A stretch of 64,000 nt of DNA from Macquaria australasica (Eukaryota > Chordata > Actinopteri > Centrarchiformes > Percichthyidae): contig SEMN01001005.1 in the NCBI GenBank assembly GCA_005408345.1, positions 62,001 to 126,000 of the forward strand, given 5' to 3'. A program made the translations under genes and the position numbers. How positions within the stretch are numbered: the first letter of the stretch is position 1; each line of letters begins with the position of its first letter. This document shows positions 1 through 12,335 of this stretch, one piece after another. Under the pieces are notes generated by a model. It did no database searches, was not told the origin of the DNA, and was given only the letters and a program-made list of their open reading frames with translations.

Positions 1-610
1 GACCCACGTTCGCTTCCTGATTGGCTCTTATCAGCCATGACGTGTCCTTCCCTGATTCGTCACGCCCCTGTCACGTGACCCCTTCCCAGAAGAAAACAAA
101 TGACATCAGCCTTGACTCTCAGCGGTTAATTCAACATTAATAACAAACAACACTTCCTGTCAGTAACAGTTCCACCTGGTCGTCGGTCCAAGCAGAGAAA
201 TCTCTGCTCTGACTTTTCTTCATCGCTGTTCTTCCTTCATAGTATTTCCTGCAACTAACTAAGCGACCAACCGCAGAGCAGACGATCTGCTTCCTGTTTA
301 GTGTGGACGGAGATTATTTCTGAAACGGTGATGAAACACTCGTGTGGACGGTGATCGTTTTAAAATGAAAACTTATCAGTGTGGATGGAGCCTGAATCCC
401 TCTGCAGATGTCGGGTACCTCGTTTTGTTCTCTAAACAAAAGCTGAAGTGTAAAATACCTCATTTGTTTTTATGTCAGTGTGTCTCCTCTTCACTCCGAG
501 TGTCTCCTTGTTATCTGACGTCACCCCACCTACAGCAGCAGATACCAGGTATCTCTGTTACCCACAATGGCTGTTATCTGACAGGGTGATTGTATCAGCA
601 CAGGAACAGT

Positions 611-713
<103 letters not shown>

Positions 714-1579
714 CTCTGTACTTTAAGGCAGGGATTCAGCTTTGTGTGTGTGTACTGGTGCATTTCTGTGAGAGTATATTTTGTGATCTAGACTTGTGCT
801 GATGAGGTTCTGTTAATGAGTTTCCTGCACCGCTCTTCAGCAGGAAATATTCTACTTTTTACTCCAGGGCTTGAGTTGGGAAGATAAAAGGCACCGGGAC
901 TCTAAACGAGCAACCTGGACGTCGTCATCTGCAGCCTTCTGATTCATTTGATGCCACATATTACTGATTTCAACTAGTAATTAATGTGCTCACATATTGT
1001 ACCTCACACAGCTCCCCTGGCCTTTTTATATTATTTGCACCTACATGACGTATGTTAAATATTGGTAATATCTCTCCCAAAACCGGCCTTGTTTCACATT
1101 GTTTGACATTTATAGATTTCAAATCTTTATAAATCTTTCTTCCTCTTCTAGGCTTGTGTCTTTTTCCTGAAAGCATTAACAAGGACAGTAGAAATTAAAC
1201 TGGTGTCCTTTTTACAGTGAAAACGTTCCTACATCACCAAGAACCGCTTTTTACCGCTGATACTTGTTTTTATTTAACTTCCAGTAAAAGCCCTGTTGCT
1301 GTGCAGGACGCTGGCATCATGTAGCACTTTCACTGCTGCTTGTAGTATGAAAAGTTATGTGAACATGTGCACGTAGTAAAAGTATTCGGTCTGTGTTTTC
1401 TTACAAATAATCTGCGTACAGTGCACGTCCGAGTATATTGGTGTGTATTAATGTGAACCTCGTGTTCATTACGTGTGTGTGTGTTTGCCTTGGCATCGTA
1501 TAGCACAGTATATAGTGTGTATTCACTGTGTGTGTGTTTTGTGTGTCACTGACTGTCTCTCTGTGCTCTCCCCCCCTGC

Positions 1580-1684
1580 AGTGTGAGCAGTGGTTTGCAG
1601 ACACACACACAACAAACCCCGCCCCCTCCCGCCCCGCCCCGAGACTCGAGCAAGTGAGCGAGCGTTGCTTTACGAAAAGGACGG
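1580..1684 (+). other. possible 5'-UTR exon, GC-rich
   Basis: A pyrimidine-rich tract ending CCCCCCTGCAG is followed by about 105 bases with GC-box-like CCGCCCC runs, then a GGGTAAAT donor-like site. RREB1 genes have non-coding 5' exons, so this could be one. There is no coding evidence and the splice sites are weak guesses. Confidence 0.2.
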
Positions 1685-4189
1685 GTAAATATGCTCCTCC
1701 CTCCTTTCATCCATCCCTCCCTCCATGCTGCCCCATCGCTCTGCCTGCCGTGCTTCTCTATATCATTTGTCTGTCTGTCTGTCATCCCTCGCTCCTGATA
1801 CATCACGCCACACACCATCCCCCTCTTCTCGCTCTTCCTCATCCTTCTCCATCGTTCAGCAGCATGGCCGTCACCCCTCCGTCGCCGCTGCCCCTTCGAC
1901 CCCCGTTTTTTCACCTTCATTCCCCTCACCTCTTCATTCTTGAGCCATCTTCCATCCCGCTTCACAAAAGTCTTGTTTGTGACCAGAAACCACACACACA
2001 CACACACACACCTGTAAACACTGCATCACCTGCCGCTTCCTCGCTGCCTCCTTGTCATGTGATCACCTGTAGGTAGATTGTGCTCTTGATAAGTTTGGAA
2101 AAAGCTTTAATAGCATTTTAACCGTCATGTTTTCAGGGTTTTAAGAAAGTGCTTGAATTCTGAAATGCTTGATTTTTCAACATGATAAAGGGAAGTTCTT
2201 CTCTTGTGTTCACTCGTCATTCTCAGCTGGATAAGTCCTCTAGGAAGCATTAAATAATCACGATCAATACATCCGATCAACGTTAATGTGAACAGCTGGT
2301 AAAATAAACAACGTGACGATACACTTTGGTTGCTGTGGGTGTAAAAGGAATTCTGTAAACTTTATTTTTCGCAGTTGCACTTATAGTAGTGGTAAAAGGC
2401 TTCGAGAGTCTGGAAAGTTTTGGTTTAGGTACCTTGAAAGTGCTTGAAAGCTGTACGAACCCTGTCGCAATGATTGGTAGTTTCTTCAGCTGCTTCCTGG
2501 TTCAGTTTGGTCATTTTTCAGATTTTGTCAGTAGTTTTTTTTTTTTGGGGCGGTGGGGGGGGGGTTCCTCAGCGCTCCCTCTGTTGCGGTTAATGTTGTT
2601 ATGATGTGTTTGCAGCAGCTTAAAGTTCATTCACAGGTTCAGACTTTATTATTTACTGCCTTTCATCTGTGGCTGCAGGGCTGAGCAGCGGCCCAGCAAG
2701 ACATTTTAATTGTATATTTACACAATCCTTCAACGTGGGATTTAAGCTTTATTGACTTGAATCTTAACCACATTATAACTGAGCGTCTTCTGGACTATTT
2801 CAGGTTGCGCTCGTCTTTTAGTCATGACTTTTGTCTCTCAGCGTGTCTTCAGTCGGTAGAAAGTTTGGACACCTTCGTTCTCATCTCGTGTGCTGTTGGA
2901 TGAGTTTAGAGCGAGTCGTCCCATCTGCTGTGTTGTTTCTCCTCATTCTTCTCATCTTAATCAGCTCTTGGTTCCTAATATTCCTCTTAAATTTTCCCCT
3001 TAATACCTTTTTAATTCTTCAATAACACGTATCGGCTCCTTAGTGAACTTAATGATGTTCACACTGAGAAATATTTATACACATTTCCCCCTAAAAAGTC
3101 AGCCTGACAGAGTTGGTATCGTAGAAAACTTTGGCTTTTTTAAAATGAGGTTCTGTGCATTTGCTGAAACTAATTATTGTTGGTCCTCCAGGTGTGAAGC
3201 TTAAATTCAGCTCCAGGTGTATTTAAAGCCTTCGTGCTGTCGTTAAAGTGGCGTGAAGTGTGTTTATAATCGGATTAATGTTGATTTTACTTTTTTTTGC
3301 AAACAAATTAACATTTTATACTGCAAAAAATTGAGAAAATACATGAGATTATACACTGATTATCATTAGAAGTTTAACGTTCAAACAATTAAAGTGGAAG
3401 TAAGAAGAAACTTTTTTTTTATTTGATTCTTTACTATGTTCAGCATATAAAATTAGATACTTTTATTAACACAAAATACCGTTTACTGTTTGTTCATTTA
3501 TTTATATGAAACGATTTGGTCAACAAAACATGAATGAACATCTCCCAGTGTTTCCTCAGCAGCTTATTTGCACCAGTATTCCCAAATTGAGGAGAATCTA
3601 ACTGATTAAATCAGTAGAATCTTAAATGACAAATAACAAAAAATTATCAAAATAATAGAAAAATACAGTAATAAATACATAAAAATATGCCTTTACAGGG
3701 GAAGTTAATTCCTATTTTTAGCCATAAAATATGAAATAAATTCTTAAAAGACAAACATGCAAAGATGTTTGCAAAGAATAAAGTAGAATAATTAAAAAAA
3801 CAACGTATTTAGTGTGTAAAAGAGTAAGTTTTCTTCTAAAGCTTTGGTGTACATTCATCAGTTTGTATAAATGTAAGGAGAGAAGAGATGAAACAGTACA
3901 CACAGATGGGATGAATGTGTGTGTTCATCTGAGAGAGACTGAGCAAGTTGAGGAATCTGCGTCCTGATTGGCTGAGAGCTGGCAGACATTTTCCACAGTC
4001 AGACTGTTCAGTGGTTGGCTGAGACACTCTCCTCCCCCCTCTGCCTCCCGGCTCTGGTATGCCGTACAGTAGAGCTGACACACCGTCGATGCTATCTCAA
4101 CACTTTATCACGTCGGGTCTAAACTCCACTCCGCTGCACCGCAAACACACACACACACCAGTCAATCTGTAACCAAGCTGGAGGGTGGA

Positions 4190-4192
<3 letters not shown>

Positions 4193-4230
<38 letters not shown>
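4193..4230. repeat. (CA)n microsatellite
   Basis: Nineteen CA units followed by a short GA-rich stretch. Confidence 0.95.
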
Positions 4231-4233
<3 letters not shown>

Positions 4234-4399
4234 AGCAGGGAAGAGCCTGAAAGACAAGATGATGCAAGAGGAGGAGGAGAAGGAGGAGGAGAGTCGGGGC
4301 TGCTCAAATGCACCGGTTATTTTTGCAACCAAAGTTAAACAAAAAAACTTTTGGTTCTAACTTTTGCAAAAAATGTGAGCAGGAAAGGAGGATGAGACA

Positions 4400-5037
4400 C
4401 ACTAAATGGCCAAAAGTATGCGGACACCCCTGTCCACTTGTGCTTCTTTAAGTCCAGCGCTGGGTTGCACCAGCGTAAGTTCAAACGTAGTTTAGTTTGA
4501 ACGTAATTTCTGACTCAGGTCAGAGTTTACGCACTACTAGCATTTTAATGGTTGCACCAGCTGAAACAGTTCCAACATATACAGAAGTTACAACTTCAGT
4601 CTGACACAGAGCCCTTAGCAGGTGGAAAGTCCTCCGTAAAACAGCAGCCGGCATGGTGCATCGTTTTGGATATAATTATAATAAATTATAATTAGACTGC
4701 AGGCTGTTCATGTATGTGTATGAATACATGTTTTTTTAATGGGCTCTTATCCTGCAGACTTTTATGTAAAAGTTAATACTTTGTGAGTAAAAAGTGGGGT
4801 TGCCCTGGTTTAAAACAGTTTGGGGATCACTGTTTTAGACATTAGTTTGTCCCGTTCTTGTTTCAACATGACGTGCACAAAGCCAGCTCTATAAAGAAAT
4901 GGTTTTCCCAGTTTGGTGTGGAAGAAGCCAGGCCTTGTCGGACTGAATGGGATCAAATCCCTGCAGCCAGGTTCCAAAATCAGCCGTCACACGTGGCTGT
5001 AATGTTCAGGTGTCCACATACTTTTGGCCACGCAGTG
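4400..5037. mobile_element. degenerate Tc1/mariner DNA transposon
   Basis: The ends form imperfect terminal inverted repeats. The left end starts CACTAAATGGCC and runs into AAAAGTATG; the right end carries CATACTTTTGGCC and ends CAGTG. The right end is followed by TA and the left is preceded by CA, which fits a TA target site with one mutated base. Inside, 4858-5011 encodes a fragment resembling the C-terminal catalytic region of Tc1 transposases (FQHD, then VHKASSIKKWF, QFGVEE, later QIPAARFQ). The segment that should hold the DPN..E part is missing, so this is a dead, internally deleted copy of about 640 bp. Confidence 0.8.
4858..5011 (+). pseudogene. Tc1 transposase C-terminal fragment
   Basis: The reading frame carries FQHD and HKASSIKKWFSQFGVEE, characteristic of Tc1-family DDE transposases, and then jumps to EWDQIPAARFQ, which in intact copies lies many residues downstream. 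The catalytic stretch between is deleted. No start codon or upstream DNA-binding domain remains. It is inactive. Confidence 0.75.
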
Positions 5038-5944
5038 TAAAGAGAAAGTGTTGGGATATTCTGTGTTTAGTTTATGAGTGTGCGTTAGCAAGTTAGGGCA
5101 AAGTCCTGACTGCGAGGGGAGCGGAGGAAGGAGGGAGGATGGGTGATGGCAGCTGAGTGTTAGATGGTGGTGTGTGTGTGTGCGTGGGGGGGGGGTGCCC
5201 ATCAATCTCTCTCGCCCTGAACACACTCGCACATGGGGAAGCAGCAGAGCAACTCTCTTGTGACTCCCGTGAGTGTGAGCTTCCTGTTGTGGTCGATGAA
5301 CACAGATTCTTTCGGTTTCTTCAGGTAGTTTGATGTCGAGCTCGATCGGCCGGCGTCACTTTGATTTTTAAGCAGATTTAAGAAAATCTTTGTGATGGCA
5401 CACAGTTGGCCTACTCGGTAGAAGTGACTTTATATGAATGTGGCCCTGTTTTATGTCAGTGGTGCAAAGTTTGCTAATCTAACGTTAGCATAAGTAGCTT
5501 CACAATATGCCCTTTATTTTGTTTTGTTTTTCTGGTCAACGTTAACAATTAAAATAGTCAAAAATATACATAAAAGCTTTAACCCCAGTTAATAAACTAA
5601 ACTGTAAATTAACTGTATTACTAACGTAGCATAAATAACTTGTATGTGTTTCTGTCACTTCATCAGACACTAAATATAAAAATAAAGGTTTAGTGACAGT
5701 TTCACACTTATGTGTATAATGTTTAAAATAAAATAGCTGTCACGTTTGACTCATTTACTAGTTTTTATTACTTGTAATTTCCAGTTGGGTGTTGACATGA
5801 ACGGCCTTCTTTCTAGTTGGATGATGGAAAATATGATTGGTATTTTATATTTGTGGTTCATTGTTGGATTTATGTGAATAAAGTTTTATAATAAGGTTTA
5901 AGTTGAATTCAACTTTTACTTAACAAAAGAGGCTGCCAGTGGAA
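5038..5944. other. non-coding, no feature seen
   Basis: This is AT-rich sequence with a (GT)n followed by a G run near 5170-5200. I see no exon, RNA gene or terminal repeat. Confidence 0.5.
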
Positions 5945-6094
5945 CCATTTACCAAGGATTTAATTTATATAAACTGACCCTTCAGTTAGTCACATGTGCC
6001 GTCATTGTAGTTCAAACAGCAGCCAAGGAGTCCAGTCAGCACTGGCTGACTGCAGGCTAATGAGGCCTGGACGTCTGTTTAAAGGAACGCTGGC
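5945..6094 (+). repeat. left arm of a perfect 150-bp inverted repeat
   Basis: This arm is the exact reverse complement of 6535-6684; I found no mismatch over 150 bases. The arm starts CCATTTACCAAGG and ends GAACGCTGGC. The spacer is 440 bp. Pairing stops abruptly at both ends and there is no obvious target duplication. Confidence 0.93.
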
Positions 6095-6534
6095 TGGAAG
6101 GTGGTTTTCTCTGTGTTACTGCATGACTGTATGTGTGTGAAGCCATTTTGAATGAGATGAATAGAGGGATAGATGGAGAGAGAGAGCGGCAGTTAGGAGG
6201 AGGTAATAAATAGCCAACATATGGTCACCGGATCCTGTCCTCCCCCCACTCCTCTATCTGCCTCCCCCATACATCCCTCCATCCCTCACCCCGAGTCTCT
6301 CCTGCTAAACACAGACTGTCAGCTGACACCCGGGAGGACACGCATACGAATATCCCACCTCGCAGAAAGAGAGCGATATAAATATAAATGGAGAAGGTTA
6401 CTGAAAATAAAAGAGGAAGAGTTAAAAGCAGAAAGAGGGGAGAGAGTTGAGGATGAGGCAGCGTCCTGTGGGGCTGTTTGCTTTCTGCAGCAGGTGTCAC
6501 TTCTGTCAGTTTGCCTCTGGCTCTCCGCCTTGTG

Positions 6535-6684
6535 GCCAGCGTTCCTTTAAACAGACGTCCAGGCCTCATTAGCCTGCAGTCAGCCAGTGCTGACTGGACT
6601 CCTTGGCTGCTGTTTGAACTACAATGACGGCACATGTGACTAACTGAAGGGTCAGTTTATATAAATTAAATCCTTGGTAAATGG
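6535..6684 (-). repeat. right arm of a perfect 150-bp inverted repeat
   Basis: Exact reverse complement of 5945-6094. It starts GCCAGCGTTCC and ends TTGGTAAATGG. Identical arms mean a very young inverted duplication or foldback element, gene conversion between arms, or an assembly artefact. Confidence 0.93.
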
Positions 6685-9600
6685 AATATTGGTTTATTCA
6701 AATGTTAATATTAGATTCATTGTTTTAGTTAAATAAAAGTTGACCGTTACAACTTCATGATAACGAATCAACATGCTAAACATGCTTACTTAGGTATCAG
6801 TCAGTCAGTTGAAAACAAAAAGATTTGTTGTAGCCCCAATGCTAACTAGCCGAAGTAAGCTTCTGAAGTGTGCTACGTAGCCTGCTAATACAATACAATA
6901 CATGTAGCTTCCTCAGCTACGAGGTAAAAGCAGGTTATTTCAGAATAAAATCATGTTGAGATGCATTACGCATTTAAAGTTAAAACAAAGGAAGTCATGT
7001 GATCGAGTTTTCTCTTGTAGTGAAGTGACAGAAACACGTCCCTGCTGTGACTCTGCTGTCCAGATTTTATGTCCCAGCTGGGACGGAGAGGATTTATGGG
7101 GTTCAGGTGACGGGAAACTTTTCGAGTCCTGCCCTTCAACTCTCCCTCCATCCCACACATTCATCCATCTCTTCATCCATCTATCCCCCCTCTGTAAAGG
7201 CGGCCTGTCACTGGGTTACATCTTCACACAGGTGCTGCACACAGCAGGAGCTTCATGTTGTCAAATCATTGACCTCAGTGTGACTGAAAGCAAGACATGA
7301 GATGGGAAACTAAACCCGCTTCTGCTAGTTTGTTTTTTTGTTGCTAAATCTAATTAAAATGACGTCTGGTAAGCAGCCGGACTATATCTGGTAGTGTCGA
7401 CTCATTTAGGAACCACAGACAAGAGTGTAATAACGTTTGTCTGGAAGCTGCTGGTAAAGTGTTTCCCACCCTGGACAGACGATGTGTGTTCAGCTGAGGT
7501 CAGGGCAGTTTGGAAACGCCACAAAGCTTCACGTCCAAAAACAGGTCGCCACAATCGGTGATAATTAGGTTTTTCATTTTCATACTTCTAAATGTACAGC
7601 AGGAGGTTTCTTTTGTAATATATTAACCAAAGTGTTCTACAAGTAAGTTTTTGAAGTTGATTGCATGTGGGGTTTCCAGTGCTGCATTTGACGATTAATT
7701 TAATTAGCATATAATCTGTCGTATGTTTTTGATTAAACAATTGGTTCAAAATAATGTCACAGCGCAAAAGCCCAAGTTGACATGTTCAGATAGCTTGCGT
7801 TGTCCAACCATTTGCCCAAAACCCAAAGATCGAACATAGACGACTTAAGAAAACCAGCAAATACTCACATTTTGAGAAACTGGATGCAGAGAATTTTGGT
7901 GATTTTTGCTTAAAAAAATGATTAAATAACAAAAAAAAAAGAAATTAGATCAAAGTATTTGCTGACTAACTTTCTGTTGGTCGTTGTAGCTTCAGTCATT
8001 TATAATTTTGGCTGCTAGGCCACAGTTTCAGTCAACAGTCGTAACTACTGTTCCAGGTAACCGTGGCAACAGTGCTTCTGCTTCCTGTTATGTTGCCAAT
8101 AAACACACTTTTAAAGACTGGATAACGCAGCTTCTTCTGGTAAGTGTCCATGTTGTTGAGCTTTATGATAAACTGCCCTGAAGACGAGGGTCACATTGTT
8201 TGTAGTTTTATTTTCTTCTGCCGTTGATGCTGCGTTGACATCTTACGATAGAGACGGCAGTGTTGGGTTGAAAATATAATAGACAATACAGAAATATATC
8301 TTTTTAAAGTTTTAAAGGTTTGATGACCTTGAATGACCGTATTTGCTTGGGTTTGTTTAGCACAGAGTCGGATACATCAGTCTCCTAGTCGTAATTTGGA
8401 CTTGGATGTTGATGTGACGGCTATTTTCTGGTAATCGGGGTCCAAAATGAACACTAATGCGGGTAGATGTTCCGTGTTTTTACACACGACTAAACACTAG
8501 GTCAGTTTCGCGGCACTGTTTGCCGTACGGGACGTCGGCTACTCTGCTAAACTATCACTTGCCGCCACCGCGTCTGCTGCTAGCTAGCGTTAAAGCTAAT
8601 TAAACAGCTATTATGTGGCTACATTTACAAGGAGGGTTATCGCGGTAGAGAGTGAGGAGTCCGATGAAGAGGTTTAAGTTGATTAAAATGGTTTCCCTTC
8701 AAATTTACTTTTATGTTTGGCCAGTAATAAAATGTGGCTGGTGGATGATTTTAAATCTACCAGTCCCCTTGGCCCCTGAGACACAAAGTTAATGTCGGAC
8801 ACTGCTGGTAATTCATGACTGTTAATTTCCCTGTTAACTCTGCTGTTTTAACTTTTATTATCCCCAAAGGGAAGTTTGTCTTGCAGCAGGTGCAACCTAA
8901 AATGAGACAGTGGGCCCCTGGGCACGGATGCGTAACATTTTCAGCTCCACAGAGTTAACTAACTTAAAATGTACAGTGATGGTTTCTTTCTTGTGACATC
9001 TTCAAAGTGAATGTTTTGGCTGCTCCTTCAGTTTTTCAGTAGTACTTTTGGGGCTCTGTTATTGACTGCATGATAAAAAATGCAACATTAATAACAGCGA
9101 CTTCACGCAGAGGCTCTGGCTGAGTCCTTGGGCCCCTGGGCCTGGGCCCGGTTCTGTAATCCACCCCTCCATAGCTCCCAACTATCGCATTAGTTGCTTG
9201 TAAAGTTGCCTACTTTCATTTGACATTTAGGCTTTTTAAACCCAGGTGATACCAACCCAAAGTACTAAGGCGGTATTGTTCTCTAGCATCCTACTCTAAT
9301 GGTTCTTGCTGTGAGGCCTCACATGTGTGTTGGAAGTTAAAAGGAGGCTGTGAGGAAGAGGAGGGGGGTGGAGTGATGAAGGAGAGAGGAGGCAGGGATG
9401 GATAAATGGAGCGGCGGTCTTTGTTTGCAGCACTTTGGCACAGAGAGACAACTTTTCCATTTACTCCCCGGCTCCCACATGGTGACCTTTATTTTTTTTT
9501 TCTGCTTTTGCATGGATGTGCAAGAATGTCAGGATGTCGGCGCGCTGTGTGTGTGTGTGTGAGAGCTGATGTTACTGCATCTGCTCCCAGCCATCATTCT

Positions 9601-10666
9601 CACACCACACACACACACACACACACACACAGAGTCATGTATACGTCCAGTACAGTGTAGACAGATTTATACACTTTATATGTGAGTTTGATCAGATCTG
9701 AGGGATTCATAGTTATTGATCCAGAAATTGGCCAAATGTTAAGAACTCAAGTATGAACGTTTTTAGCCGTGTTAGCATCATTAGTTGGTTAGTCCAGACT
9801 GAAATATCAGCTGTATTGTCATGAATTTTAGTTCAGACATTCATGTTCCTCTCATGATTAATCCTACTGAGTTTGGTGATCCCATGACGTTCTCTAGCGT
9901 CACCATCAGGTCAAAATTTGAAGTATGTCGAAGCAATTTACATCAGTTTCTGGGATTTAAATAAAATAATAGTTATGAAATAGAAGATTTGTTTCTTTAT
10001 TAGATAATTAGACATTTTTCCTGTTTTTGTGAAGAACGTCTAATTATATGGAGCTAATTTTGTCATTCCTTAACAAAAAAGCTGGTAAAACGCTTGCATT
10101 GCTTGAATAAAGTAATTGTTAAATTAATTCAATTCTGAAAATTAAATATATATTAATGTATATTAATTATTATAAAATTCAACCTAAGATGGTTATTATA
10201 CAACACCAACACTCGCTTTCTCTCTCTGTTTATCCTCATCTTTCCCTTTCTTTCTTTATTTCCTCCCTCCCTCCTTCCATCCATCTTTTATTTCCTTCCC
10301 TTTTCCCTCCCTATGCCCCCCCCCCACCTCCCTTTAATCACACCTAATCTCCCCTCTTTGTCTCCTTGTCATCCCCTCCTCTCCATCCTTCACCCTCCTC
10401 CTCCTCCTCTTGCAGCCGTCTGTTGCCATTCGTTTCAACAGGCTGTAAAAAGTGCTGCCTGAGCACTTCAATAGCCAATCACAACGTCCGTGTGTGTGTG
10501 TGTGTGTGTGTGTGTGCTGAAGACGAATGATGCTAATGTAAAAAACAATCCAGGGCTAAGCTTCAGATGTGTGTGTGTGTGTGTGTGGGGGGGGGGTGCA
10601 CCTGCCACGGCCATGTTACAGTTTGTCATGTAAGAGCAGTGATACAAGCAGAGGTCAGTGGAAACA

Positions 10667-10667
<1 letters not shown>

Positions 10668-10714
<47 letters not shown>
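10668..10714. repeat. (CA)n microsatellite
   Basis: A pure CA array about 80 bp after a (GT)n array at 10568-10588, so the two tracts could pair in single-stranded form. Confidence 0.95.
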
Positions 10715-10717
<3 letters not shown>

Positions 10718-11702
10718 CAGTTGTCAGCAGTCACTCGCAGAGCTCCACTCGTCCTCATCCTCCTCCTTCTTCTCCTCCTCCATCTTGTTTTATCCGCCTA
10801 AATTAAAAACGGTGTTACTGCGACTAAGAGTAAATTAACAAACTCAATAGATACTTTAAAATAAATCTGCCTTTTGTGTTAACTTAAATGCACTAAAATA
10901 GATGCGTGTGCGCTTCTCTCAGGGTTGCCACGTGAAACATTTAAATTGTGATCAGAAAGTTGTTTTGATTTATCTGCGAGCTTTAAATTAAAATAAGAAA
11001 AAGTCTTAAAAATGGTTCAAATGTTTCTAAAATCCAGTCATAACCAAAACTCAAAACTACAGCAGACAACCTGTTTAAACATGTTTTATGCACTTTTTAT
11101 TCCAAATTATTGTATTGATTATATTGAAACCAGATTGTGCACCTTTTTAAATTCTGTACTATTCTAAATTATTTAAACAAAAGACTGTGAAATGGTTTAA
11201 ATTCTTAAAAATCCACATCTAATACTTCATGTTAAACCAAACTACTGATCTCTGGTTTTTCTTTGATCACAGTTCCAGATTCCAACCAGAATTTTGCTAA
11301 ATTTTAATTTCTGACTCAAGACAACATTGACTTCTTTTGTTCAGTGGAAATGGGTCTTGTAGAAAGTAATCTGTATATTCCTTAAACCTTTAATATCTGT
11401 ACTGAAGGTTTGGTGTTGTATCAACACCAGTAGCCCCAATCCACATCTGATCAGTCTTATTTTGCCCGCTGGATCATCTGCGTTAGTGCACACAGTTGGA
11501 CTTTAAAATATTAACTTAACATTAAATTCCACCTTGTTTGTTGGTTTATTTGAAAGATTTTACATTTAAATAAAAATTTTGTTCATTCCAAACTCCATTG
11601 ACTTTTTCATCATTTAAGAGGCCTCTCTCTCTCTCTGCTTCTCTCTTCCTCCTCTTAGTTTTTCTTTGAACGTGGAATGTCAAACACCCTCTCCCACCCT
11701 CC

Positions 11703-11744
<42 letters not shown>
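11703..11744. repeat. (CA)n microsatellite
   Basis: Twenty-one CA units. Confidence 0.95.
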
Positions 11745-11745
<1 letters not shown>

Positions 11746-11832
11746 GGCCTCTCTCTGAGCTGGAGGAGGAAGTGGCCAGCTCTGGAGAGCGTCTTCCTGT
11801 GGGGGCTGCCAAACAGGAAACAGTAATTAGCT

Positions 11833-11871
11833 CTCTTCTTCTTCTTCTTCTTCTTCTTCTTCTTCTTCTTC
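11833..11871. repeat. (CTT)n microsatellite
   Basis: About 13 CTT units, a pure polypyrimidine tract on the plus strand. Confidence 0.95.
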
Positions 11872-11997
11872 TCTGAAAAAAAACCCAACCTTTTCATTTT
11901 CATTCCTCTTCTCCTCCATCATCCTCCATCTTTTCCCTCCATCTCTTCTAAATCACATCATTTCTTGAAATTCCCTCAAAAAACACTCAGAATTTCT

Positions 11998-12234
11998 CTG
12001 ATTCTCTCTTTGTCTCTCTCTCTGTCTCTGTGTCTCTCTGTTTCTCTGTCTGTCTCTCTCTCTGTCTCTCTCTCTTTCTGTCTCTCTCTCTCTGTCTCTC
12101 TCTTTCTGTCTGTCTCTTTCTGTCTGTCTCTCTCTCTGTCTCTCTTTCTGTCTGTCTCTCTTTCTGTCTCTTTCTGTCTGTCTCTCTCTCTGTCTCTTTC
12201 TGTCTGTCTCTCTCTTTCTCTCTGTCTCTCTCTG

Positions 12235-12265
<31 letters not shown>

Positions 12266-12335
12266 CTCTCTGTCTCTCTCTCTCCTGTGTCTCTCTCTGT
12301 CTCTCTGTCTCCTCTGTGTCTCTCGGCCATGTGTA
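11998..12335. repeat. long CTCTGT-type polypyrimidine satellite
   Basis: About 340 bases of CTCT, GTCTCT and TTTCTGT units. The opposite strand reads as alternating Arg/Glu, which makes long but meaningless open frames. This is low-complexity sequence, not a gene. Confidence 0.93.

Larger units (their letters stand above)
6685..11997. other. non-coding, microsatellite-rich
   Basis: No exon is recognisable. There are CA/GT arrays near 9603-9630, 10490-10517, 10568-10588 and 10668-10714, and a G-run at 10588-10598. Phrases such as GGGCCCCTGGGC at about 8910 and 9130 look like parts of an old dispersed repeat, which I cannot name. Confidence 0.5.

Noticed and set aside
1528..2076. 182-codon plus-strand open frame and antisense partner
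   Set aside because: Proline/serine/histidine translation of CT-rich and CA-rich DNA; no domain, no codon bias.
6221..6635. Overlapping open frames between the inverted-repeat arms
   Set aside because: Both strands are open by chance and the frames run into the repeat arm; no family similarity.
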